From the NCBI RefSeq assembly GCF_000497245.1, contig NZ_AWTC01000005.1, positions 125,588 to 189,587 on the forward strand: a stretch of 64,000 bases of DNA. The letters are read 5' to 3'. Of the stretch, positions 8,137 through 21,325 are shown piece by piece. The notes under the pieces are model-generated. The model was not told the origin of the DNA, ran no database searches, and saw only the letters and a list, made by a program, of their open reading frames with translations. Within the stretch, counting starts at the first letter, position 1, and the number at the start of each line of letters is the position of its first letter. This DNA comes from Sporolactobacillus laevolacticus DSM 442 (GTDB taxonomy: Bacteria > Bacillota > Bacilli > Bacillales > Sporolactobacillaceae). The translations under genes and the position numbers were made by a program.

Positions 8137-9129
8137 TCATTTTTTAGCAATTGCTCCTTGTTTTTTGACGGTCATTTTGCTGATCTGCGTTCCTTGGTAA
8201 AAATAAGTGATAATCTGCTTAGCACTCTTTCCTTCACGAGCCATTCCTTCAGCTCCATATTGGCTCAGGCCGACGTCATGGCCGCTCCCCAATGTTAAAG
8301 CCTTTATTGTATCTCCGTTCTGGGTGAGCTGGAAATCGGTCGAACTTAAATTTAATTTTTCACGTATCTGTCTGCCAGTAAATTGCTTTCCGCCAAGTTC
8401 GTAAAGCGCAACATGATCCGTTGCGGTCTTTCGGATCACTTTTCCTAAACTACCTTTGTTGCTTCCAATACTGACACCAAGTGCCTGCTCAACGTCGGCT
8501 GCGCGTAGTGTTTTCTCAATTTTGTATTTTGGTGAGAGTTTATCCCAAGGGCTGGACACCGATTTGAGATAAGGAACATCTGTCGTCCAATAATCCTTCG
8601 CGTTCTCGGTCTGTCCGTTGCTTGTTGAAAAAAACACAGGTGAAATCAGCTTGCCACCATAAGTGACCACTTGATTATTTGTCTCTGCGACCGCCTGTTT
8701 TACCTTTTTCATTTTCCACCCATAGTCTTTGCCCCAGATTTTTTTAAACTCTTCTGGACTATGATAGACTTGATTTTGGACGGTATCTGTGACACGGACA
8801 TTTGGATTTTCAATAATTCGTGCCATAATATAAGTACGGGCCGCTATTGCTTGAGCTTTCAGCGCCTCAATTCGAAATTTGGCTGGCATTTCTGAACCGA
8901 CTACCCCGATCAGATAGTCGTTAAGCGCCACCTGATCGGTCCGTTTTTCAGTCGATCGATAGACAGTAACGGAAATCAACGCATGTCGTGCCGCACTATT
9001 CTGTGTCTGACTTACTTTTTTCTGCGGTTGTTCCTGAGCAGCCTTTTGCGTGAACGGAATAACAACCACTGCGGGGATAATAATAATAACAAGCGCGAAG
9101 AGGAAGATGAGCACAGCGGCTTTCTTCAT
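8137..9129 (-). CDS. spoIID: SpoIID, sporulation lytic transglycosylase
   Basis: 330 aa, the mother-cell enzyme that cleaves peptidoglycan glycan strands during engulfment, together with SpoIIM and SpoIIP. An N-terminal signal anchor spans residues 5-25 (VLIFLFALVIIIIPAVVVIPF). The SpoIID domain follows, with the catalytic Glu at E80 in VVGSEMPAKFRIEALKAQAIAARTY and the C-terminal GSGHDVGLSQYGAEGMA motif expected of the family. SD GGAGG lies just upstream. The gene sits immediately upstream of murAA, as in B. subtilis, but they are separated by the murAA terminator region. Sigma-E control is expected from the family. Confidence 0.93.
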   Translation of the reverse strand: MKKAAVLIFLFALVIIIIPAVVVIPFTQKAAQEQPQKKVSQTQNSAARHALISVTVYRSTEKRTDQVALNDYLIGVVGSEMPAKFRIEALKAQAIAARTYIMARIIENPNVRVTDTVQNQVYHSPEEFKKIWGKDYGWKMKKVKQAVAETNNQVVTYGGKLISPVFFSTSNGQTENAKDYWTTDVPYLKSVSSPWDKLSPKYKIEKTLRAADVEQALGVSIGSNKGSLGKVIRKTATDHVALYELGGKQFTGRQIREKLNLSSTDFQLTQNGDTIKALTLGSGHDVGLSQYGAEGMAREGKSAKQIITYFYQGTQISKMTVKKQGAIAKK

Positions 9130-9339
9130 ATGGTTTTTGCCTCCAGGAGAATGATATGTTAAAAATTATGCATCCCCTGAATGAAATAGAACAAGCTATG
9201 GATGCATTATTCGCAACAAAGAGCATATAATCCTGTTTGGATACCTCTGATCGCTTTTATTTTTCTGAAGATTGCAAACTCGAAAAGCATTTTTTGTTTA
9301 AGGATCAACTTTTTATTTCTGTAAGCACAGCTTTATAAA

Positions 9340-9368
9340 AATAAAAACCCGACCAAAATGGTCAGGCG
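9340..9368 (-). terminator. Terminator after murAA
   Basis: On the minus strand CCTGACC-atttt-GGTCGGG is followed by TTTTTATTTTT, 31 nt past the murAA stop. Confidence 0.82.
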
Positions 9369-9398
9369 GTAAAATAGAGAGGTAAGAGTACCTCAAAA

Positions 9399-10730
9399 TT
9401 AAGCAAATTTTGGATTGATTCCAAGCTGTGTCCGGACCTCTTCGGTAGCAGCAACCGGTTGCTCAGCTTCATTAATACGCACACGTTCAATGTCTGCGCC
9501 AAGCGCACGTAATTTTCCGGCTAAATCAACATAGCCACGGTCAATGTGATGAAGTCTGCTCACCTTTGTATAGCCCTTTGCCACAAGACCGGCAATTACA
9601 AGTGCCGCTCCGGCACGAAGATCAGTCGCCGCAACTTCGGCACCCTGAAGATCGCACGGACCACTAATTACGGCAGAACGACCATCAATTTTAATGGTGG
9701 CATTCATTCTTCGGAATTCTTCAACATGCATAAAGCGATTTTCAAATACCGTTTCGGTAATAACAGATGTGCCTTTCGCTTTTAAAAGCAAAGCCATCAT
9801 TTGTGCCTGAAGATCCGTTGGGAAGCCAGGATGTGGCATGGTTTTCACATCAGTTGCCTGAATGAAATCACTGCCAATAACACGTATGCCAGCCTCTTCT
9901 TCCTCAACGGTAATGCCCATCTCGCGCAATTTGGCAATTAACGGACGAAGATCTTCAATATCGGCGTCCTCAATGAGTACATTGCCACCTGTGATGGCAG
10001 CAGCGATCATGTATGTGCCTGCTTCAATACGATCAGGAAGAATTGCGTGTTCTGCACCATGCAGTTTTTCAACGCCTTCAATCGTAATTCTGCCGGAACC
10101 CGCCCCATTGATTTTTGCACCCATTGCATTGAGGTATTGCGCCAGATTGACAATCTCCGGTTCACAGGCTGCGTTTTCAAGAACGGTTTCTCCTTCTGCA
10201 AGTGATGCCGCCATGATGATATTTTCTGTCGCGCCAACACTTGGAAAGTCCAAGTAAATAACTGTGCCCTTAAGTTTTCCATTTACGCTGGCTTCAATCG
10301 AACCGTTTCCGATTGTTACCTGTGCGCCCATCGCTTCAAAACCTTTGAGATGTTGATCAATCGGCCTGGAGCCAATTGCACATCCTCCAGGTAAAGCAAT
10401 CTTTGCATGACCTACCCGAGCCAATAATGGCCCCATAACCAAAAAAGAAGCACGCATTTTTCGAACATATTCAAATGGCGCTTCAGTAAATAATTCCGCC
10501 ATTGCGTTAACCATGATTGTCTTGTTTTCGTAATTCACCGACGTATTCAAATAGCGCAAAACTTCATTAATCGTGTATACATCTGCCAATTCCGGTACAT
10601 TATATATTTTGCTTGTGCCTTCAGAGGCAAGCATCGATGCGGCAATGACAGGAAGAACAGCGTTCTTTGCGCCTTCAATTTTCACAGAGCCCGAAAGCCG
10701 TTTCCCTCCATGAACGATAATTTTTTCCAA
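9399..10730 (-). CDS. murAA: MurAA, UDP-GlcNAc 1-carboxyvinyltransferase
   Basis: First committed step of peptidoglycan synthesis: transfer of enolpyruvate from PEP to UDP-GlcNAc in the cytosol. I place the start at TTG 10730 (443 aa). The open frame reaches an ATG at 10751, but a strong SD (GGAGGGG) lies inside that extension, 6 nt before the TTG, and family proteins begin MEKIIVxGG. Lys22 and Asn23 (GAKN) and the fosfomycin-target Cys117 ([15 protein letters not shown]) are all present. A second copy, murAB, lies at 33.6-34.9 kb. Gene order murAA-ywmB-ywzB matches B. subtilis. Confidence 0.95.
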   Translation of the reverse strand: MEKIIVHGGKRLSGSVKIEGAKNAVLPVIAASMLASEGTSKIYNVPELADVYTINEVLRYLNTSVNYENKTIMVNAMAELFTEAPFEYVRKMRASFLVMGPLLARVGHAKIALPGGCAIGSRPIDQHLKGFEAMGAQVTIGNGSIEASVNGKLKGTVIYLDFPSVGATENIIMAASLAEGETVLENAACEPEIVNLAQYLNAMGAKINGAGSGRITIEGVEKLHGAEHAILPDRIEAGTYMIAAAITGGNVLIEDADIEDLRPLIAKLREMGITVEEEEAGIRVIGSDFIQATDVKTMPHPGFPTDLQAQMMALLLKAKGTSVITETVFENRFMHVEEFRRMNATIKIDGRSAVISGPCDLQGAEVAATDLRAGAALVIAGLVAKGYTKVSRLHHIDRGYVDLAGKLRALGADIERVRINEAEQPVAATEEVRTQLGINPKFA

Positions 10731-10849
10731 ACTTTTCCCCTCCGCGTCCATTTATCTCTTCGCTCGATCCGGAACATTCTTCCGTGCCGCGTATTTTACT
10801 GTATCGAACCATAACGGGGAGCAAAACAAGAAATAATTTCATTCCCATT

Positions 10850-11614
10850 TTAATATTCCACCGTGATGATCGGTGAGCCAAGGACAATAATGGTCCGGTC
10901 TCCATCATTTCTCAAGGCTGCCTGAATGTTCATTTTTTTGTTCCCAGTATAAATGGCATTGTTCCATATCTTAGTGTATGCGGAAATCGATACAAAGGTT
11001 TTTTCTTGCAGTCGTTCAATAGGAGCGCCTGAGAAAAGCTTAATATACCGTTTTCCCTCTTTAATTAAGCCAATTTTCATTTTAGCACTGCGATCCGCTC
11101 TTACACAAGTGTAGATGTGCTCTTGCCCATGGAAAATTCTTTTTAATTCCGCATTAATATCTTTTTTTTGCTGCGTCCATTTAACCTGATTAAAAGATTC
11201 GCCAACAACCCGATAAAGTATGACTGCCTGGTAATATTTCCCCTGTGGATAAGCAGTGTATGTTACTCTCATTTGAATATGCTCAGGAGTATTTTTAACG
11301 CCTTCCCATCCAATCGAACCTTCATTAGGTTTAAGTGCAAGCCATTTGTATTCATCCAGCTTCGCTCTTTGAATTGCTGCTTCACGGACAAATTGCTTTT
11401 TTGTTACGACAGATGATTGGGTTTCCCGCGCATAAAGCGTCCATTTTTCTACTTTAGCCTTTTGTTTTTCGAGAACATGTGCAAAAAGTGCGATACGGTT
11501 AAGCTCATCAACATGATTTTTCGTCTGCTCAGCCACAGCACGTTCTTGAAAATTTGACGTAAACAATAGAGAACAAAACAATAAGATCATTATTAGAAAT
11601 AATTTCCGAATCAT
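10850..11614 (-). CDS. ywmB: YwmB family protein
   Basis: 254 aa from the ATG at 11614 (MIRKLFLIMILLFCSLLFTS). This start has SD GGGAGAGGGG and gives a clean signal peptide or anchor; the longer frame reaching 11686 has neither. The mature region is hydrophilic and mixed alpha/beta, as in the YwmB family, whose structure resembles a TATA-binding-protein fold. The function is not established. It lies directly upstream of murAA in the same direction, so cotranscription is likely. An extracytoplasmic location is inferred from the signal sequence. Confidence 0.85.
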   Translation of the reverse strand: MIRKLFLIMILLFCSLLFTSNFQERAVAEQTKNHVDELNRIALFAHVLEKQKAKVEKWTLYARETQSSVVTKKQFVREAAIQRAKLDEYKWLALKPNEGSIGWEGVKNTPEHIQMRVTYTAYPQGKYYQAVILYRVVGESFNQVKWTQQKKDINAELKRIFHGQEHIYTCVRADRSAKMKIGLIKEGKRYIKLFSGAPIERLQEKTFVSISAYTKIWNNAIYTGNKKMNIQAALRNDGDRTIIVLGSPIITVEY

Positions 11615-11725
11615 TAACGTACGCCCCTCTCCCTTATTCAGTATTGCCTGAAGGTAGAGGAAGCCATACGAGGAACTTTTCGTCAAAAACTGACGTATTC
11701 ATCGCAAAATTGCATCGCCAAAACG

Positions 11726-11962
11726 TCAATTATAAATTTGTGGCAACATCAATGACCAGATAACGTAATCAAGAAAAAATTTTGCCACCGGATAACTAAT
11801 GGCAATAGCCAATAGAACATATAAAATTCTGGCCTGCAAACTTTTCGGATTGCGAATCGCTGCATCTAATTTCAAACTTTGCAACGCCCACCACGTCAAA
11901 GCAAGAAAGAAAAGATGAAACAATATGCTGATCATTGCCTGAAGACCTGAATTGCTGATCAA
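11726..11962 (-). CDS. ywzB: DUF1146 small membrane protein (YwzB)
   Basis: 78 aa with two hydrophobic helices (about 10-29 and 46-70) separated by a short basic loop (RNPKSLQARI). The composition, size and position between ywmB and the ATP synthase operon match YwzB/DUF1146. The start is TTG at 11962, preceded by the weak AGGCGGTGG; an internal ATG at codon 10 is the alternative but would truncate the first helix. The function is unknown. Confidence 0.8.
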   Translation of the reverse strand: MISNSGLQAMISILFHLFFLALTWWALQSLKLDAAIRNPKSLQARILYVLLAIAISYPVAKFFLDYVIWSLMLPQIYN

Positions 11963-12437
11963 TCAAGCCACCGCCTGTGAAATTATTTGAACAAGTACAT
12001 CAGGGACTTTCGATGTTCAAGCACCTGTTCATTTATGTAATGCCGCTCTCTGTTTCCGTACGAATTTTTATGCACAAAACATTCTTCGCTTGAGAAAAAG
12101 AGACTATGCATCCATCTCCTTGTTTGTCATGTAATTGTAATCTTTTTTTAATTAAATGATAATATTTAGTTTATGAAACCATTTTAGCGCGGATCGTATA
12201 AAATAACCACACTTTTCCCGATATTATTTTTTTCCAAAAATAAGCGAAAATGAGAATTATTTTAATACCTATGCCTTATTTATTGATACTTTTAAAAATT
12301 ATACTGAATAAATCTGAACAAGTTTTGAACAAGTATCTAGAAACATTTTATGACTGATTTTTTTAGAAAAACCAGGCAATCCCTTGGATATACGCATGAG
12401 TGCCGACTTTTGAACGTCAATCCGTGCCTGATCACAC
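11963..12437. other. AT-rich gene-free stretch between ywzB and the atp operon
   Basis: About 475 bp with many homopolymer T and A runs and no ORF with a plausible ribosome-binding site. Together with the adjoining repeat and terminator it fills the gap between ywzB and atpC. Transcription of ywzB-ywmB-murAA presumably starts here. Confidence 0.5.
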
Positions 12438-12560
12438 TCCAGTTGCTCGCTTTCCGCGGGCGATCCGTGAGCCTCCTCAAACAAACAGTAATCTGCGGGG
12501 TCTCACTTGTCTCGCGATTCCCGCAGGAGTCTCGCACTTTCGTGCTTGATCAGAGTTTTT
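12438..12560. repeat. Long palindromic repeat, copy downstream of atpC
   Basis: Contains the conserved order GCTCGCTTTCCGCGGGCGAT, GAGCCTCCTC, TGCGGGGTCTCAC, CCCGCAGGAGTCTCGCAC. ORFs crossing it are spurious. Confidence 0.85.
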
Positions 12561-12622
12561 TCCAAGCTTTTCGCCGCTGATAGGAATTTTGAGCCCATTC
12601 AAAAATTATACTCTTGCTTATG

Positions 12623-12662
12623 AAAAAAAGATCCTTCCATTGGTTTGGAAAGATCTTTTTTT
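12623..12662 (-). terminator. Terminator of the atp operon
   Basis: AAAAAAGATCcTTCC and GGAAaGATCTTTTTTT form a strong hairpin followed by T residues on the minus strand, 18 nt past the atpC stop. Confidence 0.9.
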
Positions 12663-12679
12663 GTAAAAGTTAATTATAA

Positions 12680-13138
<459 letters not shown>

Positions 13139-13156
13139 TCATTGTTGATCCGCTCA

Positions 13157-14622
<1,466 letters not shown>

Positions 14623-14641
14623 AGCTTTTTCTTACAGTCAT

Positions 14642-15511
14642 TTATTCGAGAGCGGCGGCACCGCCAACAATCTCAGTAATTTCCTGTGTAATTGCGGCCT
14701 GACGGGCGCGGTTATAAGACAGAGACAAGTGATCGATGATGTCGCTTGCGTTATCTGAAGCGCTCCTCATCGCTGTCATGCGGGCAGCCTGTTCAGCAGC
14801 TTTTGCATCAAGTAGAGCACCGTAAATCTGCCCCTCTGCATATAGAGGAAGCAGGCTTTCCAGTACTTCATCTTCATCAGGTTCATACGCATAGTTCACT
14901 TTTTCCGTCGGCTTGCTTTCAAGATCCTTCAACGGAAGCAGCTGCTTGTCAACCAAGGTTTGTGAGATCGCATTAACAAAGTGATTATAAATCAGATGCA
15001 ATTCATCAATTTGCTTGGTATCAAACAATGTAATCGTCTGCTTGGCAAAAGCCAAAACATCATCGAATGAGAAATCATCGGAAATATCAGTTTTGCTGAA
15101 AGCTACGGGATAGCCGCGCTTTTCAAAGTAATTCAGCCCGACTTTTCCTGTAACAATGATCAAATACTCATCCTGTGACTGATGCTTTTCACGAATCAGG
15201 TTCTGAGTGTATTTCAGCACCGTGCTGTCATAGGCGCCGGCTAATCCACGATTCTCCGTAATGACCAAATAAGCTGTCTTTTTCACGGGCCTGGTAGCCA
15301 GCATTGGATGCTTGCTGTTGCTCCCCTTTGACGCGGTGCTCGCGATACTTGCCACGACCTCGCGCAACTTATCTGCGTAGGCTGAGTAGTCCTGCGCTGT
15401 TGCCTGCGCGCGATTCAGCTTTGCTGCCGCCACCATTTGCATTGCTTTGGTAATTTTGCGCATCTGTTTCGTTGACGCGATTTTTTCCTTAATATCACGC
15501 ATTGAAGGCAT
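14642..15511 (-). CDS. atpG: ATP synthase F1 gamma subunit
   Basis: 289 aa central rotor stalk of F1. The N-terminal coiled-coil helix (MRDIKEKIASTKQMRKITKAMQMV) and the C-terminal helix (RQAAITQEITEIVGGAAALE) carry the family signature. Codon 4 is a second ATG and could be the true start, since homologues begin M-x-S-x-R-D-I-K. SD GGGTGG precedes the first ATG. It is separated from atpA by an unusual 322-bp spacer holding a long palindromic repeat. Confidence 0.97.
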   Translation of the reverse strand: MPSMRDIKEKIASTKQMRKITKAMQMVAAAKLNRAQATAQDYSAYADKLREVVASIASTASKGSNSKHPMLATRPVKKTAYLVITENRGLAGAYDSTVLKYTQNLIREKHQSQDEYLIIVTGKVGLNYFEKRGYPVAFSKTDISDDFSFDDVLAFAKQTITLFDTKQIDELHLIYNHFVNAISQTLVDKQLLPLKDLESKPTEKVNYAYEPDEDEVLESLLPLYAEGQIYGALLDAKAAEQAARMTAMRSASDNASDIIDHLSLSYNRARQAAITQEITEIVGGAAALE

Positions 15512-15614
15512 GTTCGTTCACCACCCTTGAAAGCCGTTTGAACTTGATTATGGACAAGCCATAATTATTCATCGGGCCAATCTTCAGAAGAATACGCGTT
15601 CTTCCGATGCCAAA

Positions 15615-15812
15615 ACATCGGATTGCTTTTTTGACTTTGTAAACTTGCCTGTTGATTTTCGCTCCATGTGCTCGCTTTCCGCGGGCGATCCGCGAGCCTC
15701 CTCGCTCAATACTTCGCTGCGGGGTCTCGCCCGGTTCGCATCAACAGAGGCAATCCCGCAGGAGTCTCGCACCTTCCGCTCCAATCAACATTGAGCTTTA
15801 ACATAGCCTTTT
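15615..15812. repeat. Long palindromic repeat inside the atp operon (atpA-atpG spacer)
   Basis: A clear copy of about 200 bp filling most of the 322-bp spacer. The core runs GCTCGCTTTCCGCGGGCGAT at 15670 through GGAGTCTCGCACCTTCCGCT at 15761. The outer ends are inverted: the left reads TTTGTAAAC..GTTGATT..GCTCCA, and the complement of the right reads TATGTTAAA..GTTGATTGGAGC. The ORFs across it are spurious. Confidence 0.9.
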
Positions 15813-15833
15813 CATTAAATGCTGAACTATCGC

Positions 15834-17897
<2,064 letters not shown>

Positions 17898-17901
<4 letters not shown>

Positions 17902-18386
17902 CGCTGATTCCCCACCTGCTTTATTAACTGGTCAATCTCTGTTGAATAATCTTTTGGATTAATTTCCTTCTCAAGCACTTTAGACGCGAGCAGAACCGAC
18001 AGGTCAGCGACTTCATCGCGGATCGCGGCAATCGCCTTTTCTTTTTCAAGGCTGATTTCTTCATTCGCATCTTTAATCAACAGATCAGAACGGTTTTTCG
18101 CCGCTTCAATAATGCTTTTCGCTTCAGCATTTGCCTGGCTTTTCGCCTGTTCAATAATGCCGTGAGCTTCTTCACGAATACGTTCAACTTCCGCTTTCTG
18201 CTCTGCTAAGTAAGCTTCTGCATCCTGGCGGTTTTTTTCCGCTCCGTCAATCTGATTGTTGATATATTTTTTACGCTTTTCCATAACCGAGACGACCGGT
18301 CGTACGCCAATAATCGTGACGAAAATCATCAACAAGATCATGACGACTAATTGGAAAATGATATTTCCTAAAGAAAATGACAGCAC
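17898..18386 (-). CDS. atpF: ATP synthase F0 b subunit
   Basis: About 162 aa: one N-terminal membrane helix (IIFQLVVMILLMIFVTIIGV) and a long charged coiled coil rich in Ala, Glu and Lys that forms the peripheral stalk. I place the start at GTG 18386, because the only good SD (AAAGGAG) lies inside the longer frame that begins with TTG at 18407; the GTG is 11 nt after it. The exact start is therefore tentative. It sits between atpE and atpH. Confidence 0.94.
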
Positions 18387-18477
18387 AGCTCTTGCCACTC
18401 CTTTCAATCTTCAGATTTTCTCGCTCATTCCGGTCGTAAAAAAAGAGCACCAGTAATTCTAATACATGTCTGGCGGA

Positions 18478-18732
<255 letters not shown>

Positions 18733-18772
18733 TTAACCTTCGCCCGCAGTGGGAAGATAGAATTCTTAATTA

Positions 18773-19513
18773 TCATTCTTCTCCCACCTTTTGAGCGATA
18801 TACACCATTGCCAGCACTGTGAAAATGTACGCCTGGATACATCCGACGAACACTGAAAAGCCCATCCAGGCAAAGAGCGGAATCCCAGTGAAATAAAATG
18901 TGCCTTCGCGAAGAATCAAAATTAAGACTTCACCGGCGAAAATATTCGCCCAAAGTCGCAACGCGTGCGTTGCAGGTTTCGATACTTCGTCAATAATGTG
19001 AATCGGAAGCATCCACCAGAAAGGCTTCACGTAATGGTGCAGATAACCGAGCGGACTTTTGGCAATGCCTGCAAAATGTGAATAAAGAAAAATTGCACCG
19101 GCCATTGCCACTGTTACGTTAATATCTGACGTCGGTGATTTGAACCAGCTGACTGAGTCTGTCAGTTTCAAGTCAGCCGCACTAATGCCAAGCGATGGAA
19201 TTGGGCCATGCGCGGTCGCCGTTACCATGACGACAACACCAAGCAAATTGGCCACCAGAATGAAAAGAAAGGTTGTCAGTGCAAAGCTCAAATATCTCGC
19301 CGACTCTTTCTTCTCAAGCATCATTCCAGTAATGCCGCTGACAAAGTCAATGATGTATTCCATCACATTTTGACGACCATTAGGCCGTACGGTCAGGCGG
19401 CGGCTCAGCAGAAACACAATGAGCATGACAATTAATGCGGAAATCACTGATCCAATCATCAACGTGACATCAAATGTCAGTCCGAGAAATTTCACTTTCG
19501 GAGTCAGATCCAT
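18773..19513 (-). CDS. atpB: ATP synthase F0 a subunit
   Basis: 246 aa from ATG 19513 (MDLTPKVKFLGLTFDV), which has a G-rich SD (AAGGGGGGGAG). The frame is open to 19549, but that extension has no ribosome-binding site. It has five or six transmembrane helices. The essential stator arginine lies in THALRLWANIFAGEVLI, and the C-terminal helix carries the usual Gln (FVGCIQAYIFTVLAMVYI). The start lies within the 3' end of atpI (44-nt overlap). Confidence 0.96.
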   Translation of the reverse strand: MDLTPKVKFLGLTFDVTLMIGSVISALIVMLIVFLLSRRLTVRPNGRQNVMEYIIDFVSGITGMMLEKKESARYLSFALTTFLFILVANLLGVVVMVTATAHGPIPSLGISAADLKLTDSVSWFKSPTSDINVTVAMAGAIFLYSHFAGIAKSPLGYLHHYVKPFWWMLPIHIIDEVSKPATHALRLWANIFAGEVLILILREGTFYFTGIPLFAWMGFSVFVGCIQAYIFTVLAMVYIAQKVGEE

Positions 19514-19922
19514 GAATCTCCCCCCCTTCATCTGAAGAAGTCGTGCCATTGCCTCTTAAGTAATAATAACTCATCACCGTCACAAGCAACAGATAGCCAA
19601 ACAATAGAGACAGCACGAAGGTTCGATAATCAATCCAGGTTGGAAATCGATAAACCATCAATGCTCCAAAAACGATTGTCAGGACACGGACGGTCATATG
19701 TAGCCCCGCCAATTTGCGAGTACCTGATTGAACCCGAAGTCCGGCTATCCTTAGTCGAAACGATAAATGAAAAACATTATATAAACTGATTAATCCGCCG
19801 AGGAGAAAGCCGCTGGCCAGCGCTCTCGCCGGTCTCAAAAACCAGATTAATCCAAATACGCTGACATAAATAACTGCAACAATCAGCACAACGCGTGAAA
19901 ACCATTCCATGACCGGTTTCAT
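19470..19922 (-). CDS. atpI: ATP synthase subunit I (AtpI)
   Basis: 150 aa with four hydrophobic helices (MKPVMEWFSRVVLIVAVIYV through LLFGYLLLVTVMSYYYL) and a hydrophilic Ser/Asp/Glu tail. It matches the AtpI family, which assists c-ring assembly. The tail of about 25 residues is unusually long and is encoded by the stretch that overlaps atpB. SD AAGGAATG is present. It lies between atpZ and atpB. Confidence 0.88.
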   Translation of the reverse strand: MKPVMEWFSRVVLIVAVIYVSVFGLIWFLRPARALASGFLLGGLISLYNVFHLSFRLRIAGLRVQSGTRKLAGLHMTVRVLTIVFGALMVYRFPTWIDYRTFVLSLLFGYLLLVTVMSYYYLRGNGTTSSDEGGEIHGSDSESEISRTDI

Positions 19923-19928
19923 CGCTAA

Positions 19929-20150
19929 TCATTCCTTCATTAGTGATTTCAGCGTATAGTAACAACTGAATAGCCCTAGAAAAAATCCGGCAACCGCACA
20001 AATCGGCAACCACAAATGTCCCGTTCCGAATCGCACATCCAGGTAGTTTCCGCCGAGCGCACCAATGATGATAAACGCGAAGATTTCAAACCCCATCGCG
20101 CTGACCGTTGCCGCTATTTGTAAAGCGTTGGGCTCTTTTTTTTGTTTCAT
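19929..20150 (-). CDS. atpZ: AtpZ/AtpI-like accessory protein
   Basis: 73 aa with two membrane helices (ATVSAMGFEIFAFIIIGALGG and LWLPICAVAGFFLGLFSCYYTL), matching the small AtpZ family found at the head of Firmicutes ATP synthase operons. In an alkaliphile this protein has been linked to magnesium or calcium supply for the synthase. SD AGGAGGG precedes the ATG. It is the first gene of the operon, ahead of a 446-bp leader and promoter region. Confidence 0.85.
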   Translation of the reverse strand: MKQKKEPNALQIAATVSAMGFEIFAFIIIGALGGNYLDVRFGTGHLWLPICAVAGFFLGLFSCYYTLKSLMKE

Positions 20151-20596
20151 GGAAGGCCCTCCTCAGAACAAATTGTCTTCAGCCGGGTTCCGGCAAAAGA
20201 AAAAGCTCAACTGATTAACCATTCGAAACCGGATGTCTGGAACTGGAGTCGGACATAAATCTTTCACAAGGCAATTTTGTTTGATCGCAGTCTTTATATT
20301 TACAGAATGCATGATTAAGATACATCCACAAAAATTAAAGTTCTTTTACATTTTAGCGAAAGCGCTATCTTTATGCAATCATTAAGAAGGAAAATGTGAT
20401 ATTAATCACTGCGAATTTAAATTCATGTTCCACATAAAAGTTGGTCATGTACATCTTTATAAATAGAATTTTAATCATTTTTACTACGATCGGCACAATA
20501 CAATTGTGACAAATCACCAACAATGAAAATAATCCTCACATGGGATGTCAATTAGCGAAATAAAATTTCAAACGCTTCCAAACGGTAATTAGATTG
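20151..20596 (-). promoter_or_regulatory. Upstream region of the atp operon
   Basis: 446 bp without a gene. It holds inverted repeats CACAAT-aca-ATTGTG (20494-20508) and TTGTGA-caaa-TCACCAA (20504-20520), and a cre-like box GCGAAAGCGCTATCT (20356-20370; 13 of 15 to the consensus WTGNAANCGNWNNCW). No single sigma-A promoter stands out: TTGACA at about 20547 (minus strand) lacks a good -10. Confidence 0.4.
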
Positions 20597-21226
20597 TTAT
20601 TTCGTCCCAAAGAGCCGATCGCCGGCATCACCTAAACCAGGTACAATGTAGCCATGTTCATTCAGTTTTTCATCAAGCGCAGCTAAATAAATATCCACAT
20701 CGGGATGCTCTTTCTGGACTTCCTTGACCCCTTCAGGAGCACCAATCAAGCACATCAATTTGATGTTGACGCCCCCACGCTGCTTTAGTGAAGTAATCGC
20801 TGCCGCTGCAGATCCTCCTGTTGCCAACATAGGATCAACTATGATCAGATCTCGTTCTGAGATATCGGCAGGCAGCTTAACATAATACTCTACGGGCTTA
20901 AGCGTCTCCGGATCACGATAAAGGCCGACATGCCCGACTTTCGCAGCTGGGATCAATTGCAGAACTCCGTTTACCATGCCCAATCCTGCACGAAGAATCG
21001 GCACAATGCCTAACTTTTTCCCGGCAATTTCATAAGCTTTTGCCTTCGCAACCGGGGTTTGAACTTCAACTTCTTTCAAAGCAAGGTCGCGGGTAATTTC
21101 AAAGGCCATCAAAGTGGCGACTTCGTCCACTAATTCACGAAATGCTTTTGTTCCTGTTTTATAATCTCTAATCATTGTCAACTTGTGTTGAATCAACGGG
21201 TGATTCAATACGATCAGTTTACCCAT
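20597..21226 (-). CDS. upp: Uracil phosphoribosyltransferase
   Basis: 209 aa cytosolic pyrimidine-salvage enzyme converting uracil and PRPP to UMP. The PRPP-binding loop reads [17 protein letters not shown], and the uracil-binding C-terminus ends in [17 protein letters not shown]; both are diagnostic. SD GGGGGA lies 6 nt before the ATG. It follows glyA by about 100 nt, the conserved Bacillus order, and is followed by the atp operon region. Confidence 0.98.
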   Translation of the reverse strand: MGKLIVLNHPLIQHKLTMIRDYKTGTKAFRELVDEVATLMAFEITRDLALKEVEVQTPVAKAKAYEIAGKKLGIVPILRAGLGMVNGVLQLIPAAKVGHVGLYRDPETLKPVEYYVKLPADISERDLIIVDPMLATGGSAAAAITSLKQRGGVNIKLMCLIGAPEGVKEVQKEHPDVDIYLAALDEKLNEHGYIVPGLGDAGDRLFGTK

Positions 21227-21278
21227 GTTCTTCCCCCGTCATAGTAAAAGATTTCTTGTATTCTCTCCACTTGAATCA

Positions 21279-21306
21279 AATAAATAAGGGAGAATGAATT
21301 CTCCCC
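21279..21306 (-). terminator. Hairpin after glyA
   Basis: GGGAGAAT (21288-21295) and ATTCTCCC (21298-21305) form a perfect palindrome followed on the minus strand by TTATTTATTT. The T-run is interrupted, so it may be a partial terminator. Confidence 0.55.
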
Positions 21307-21325
21307 ATTTCAAGCTTGTGCATAA

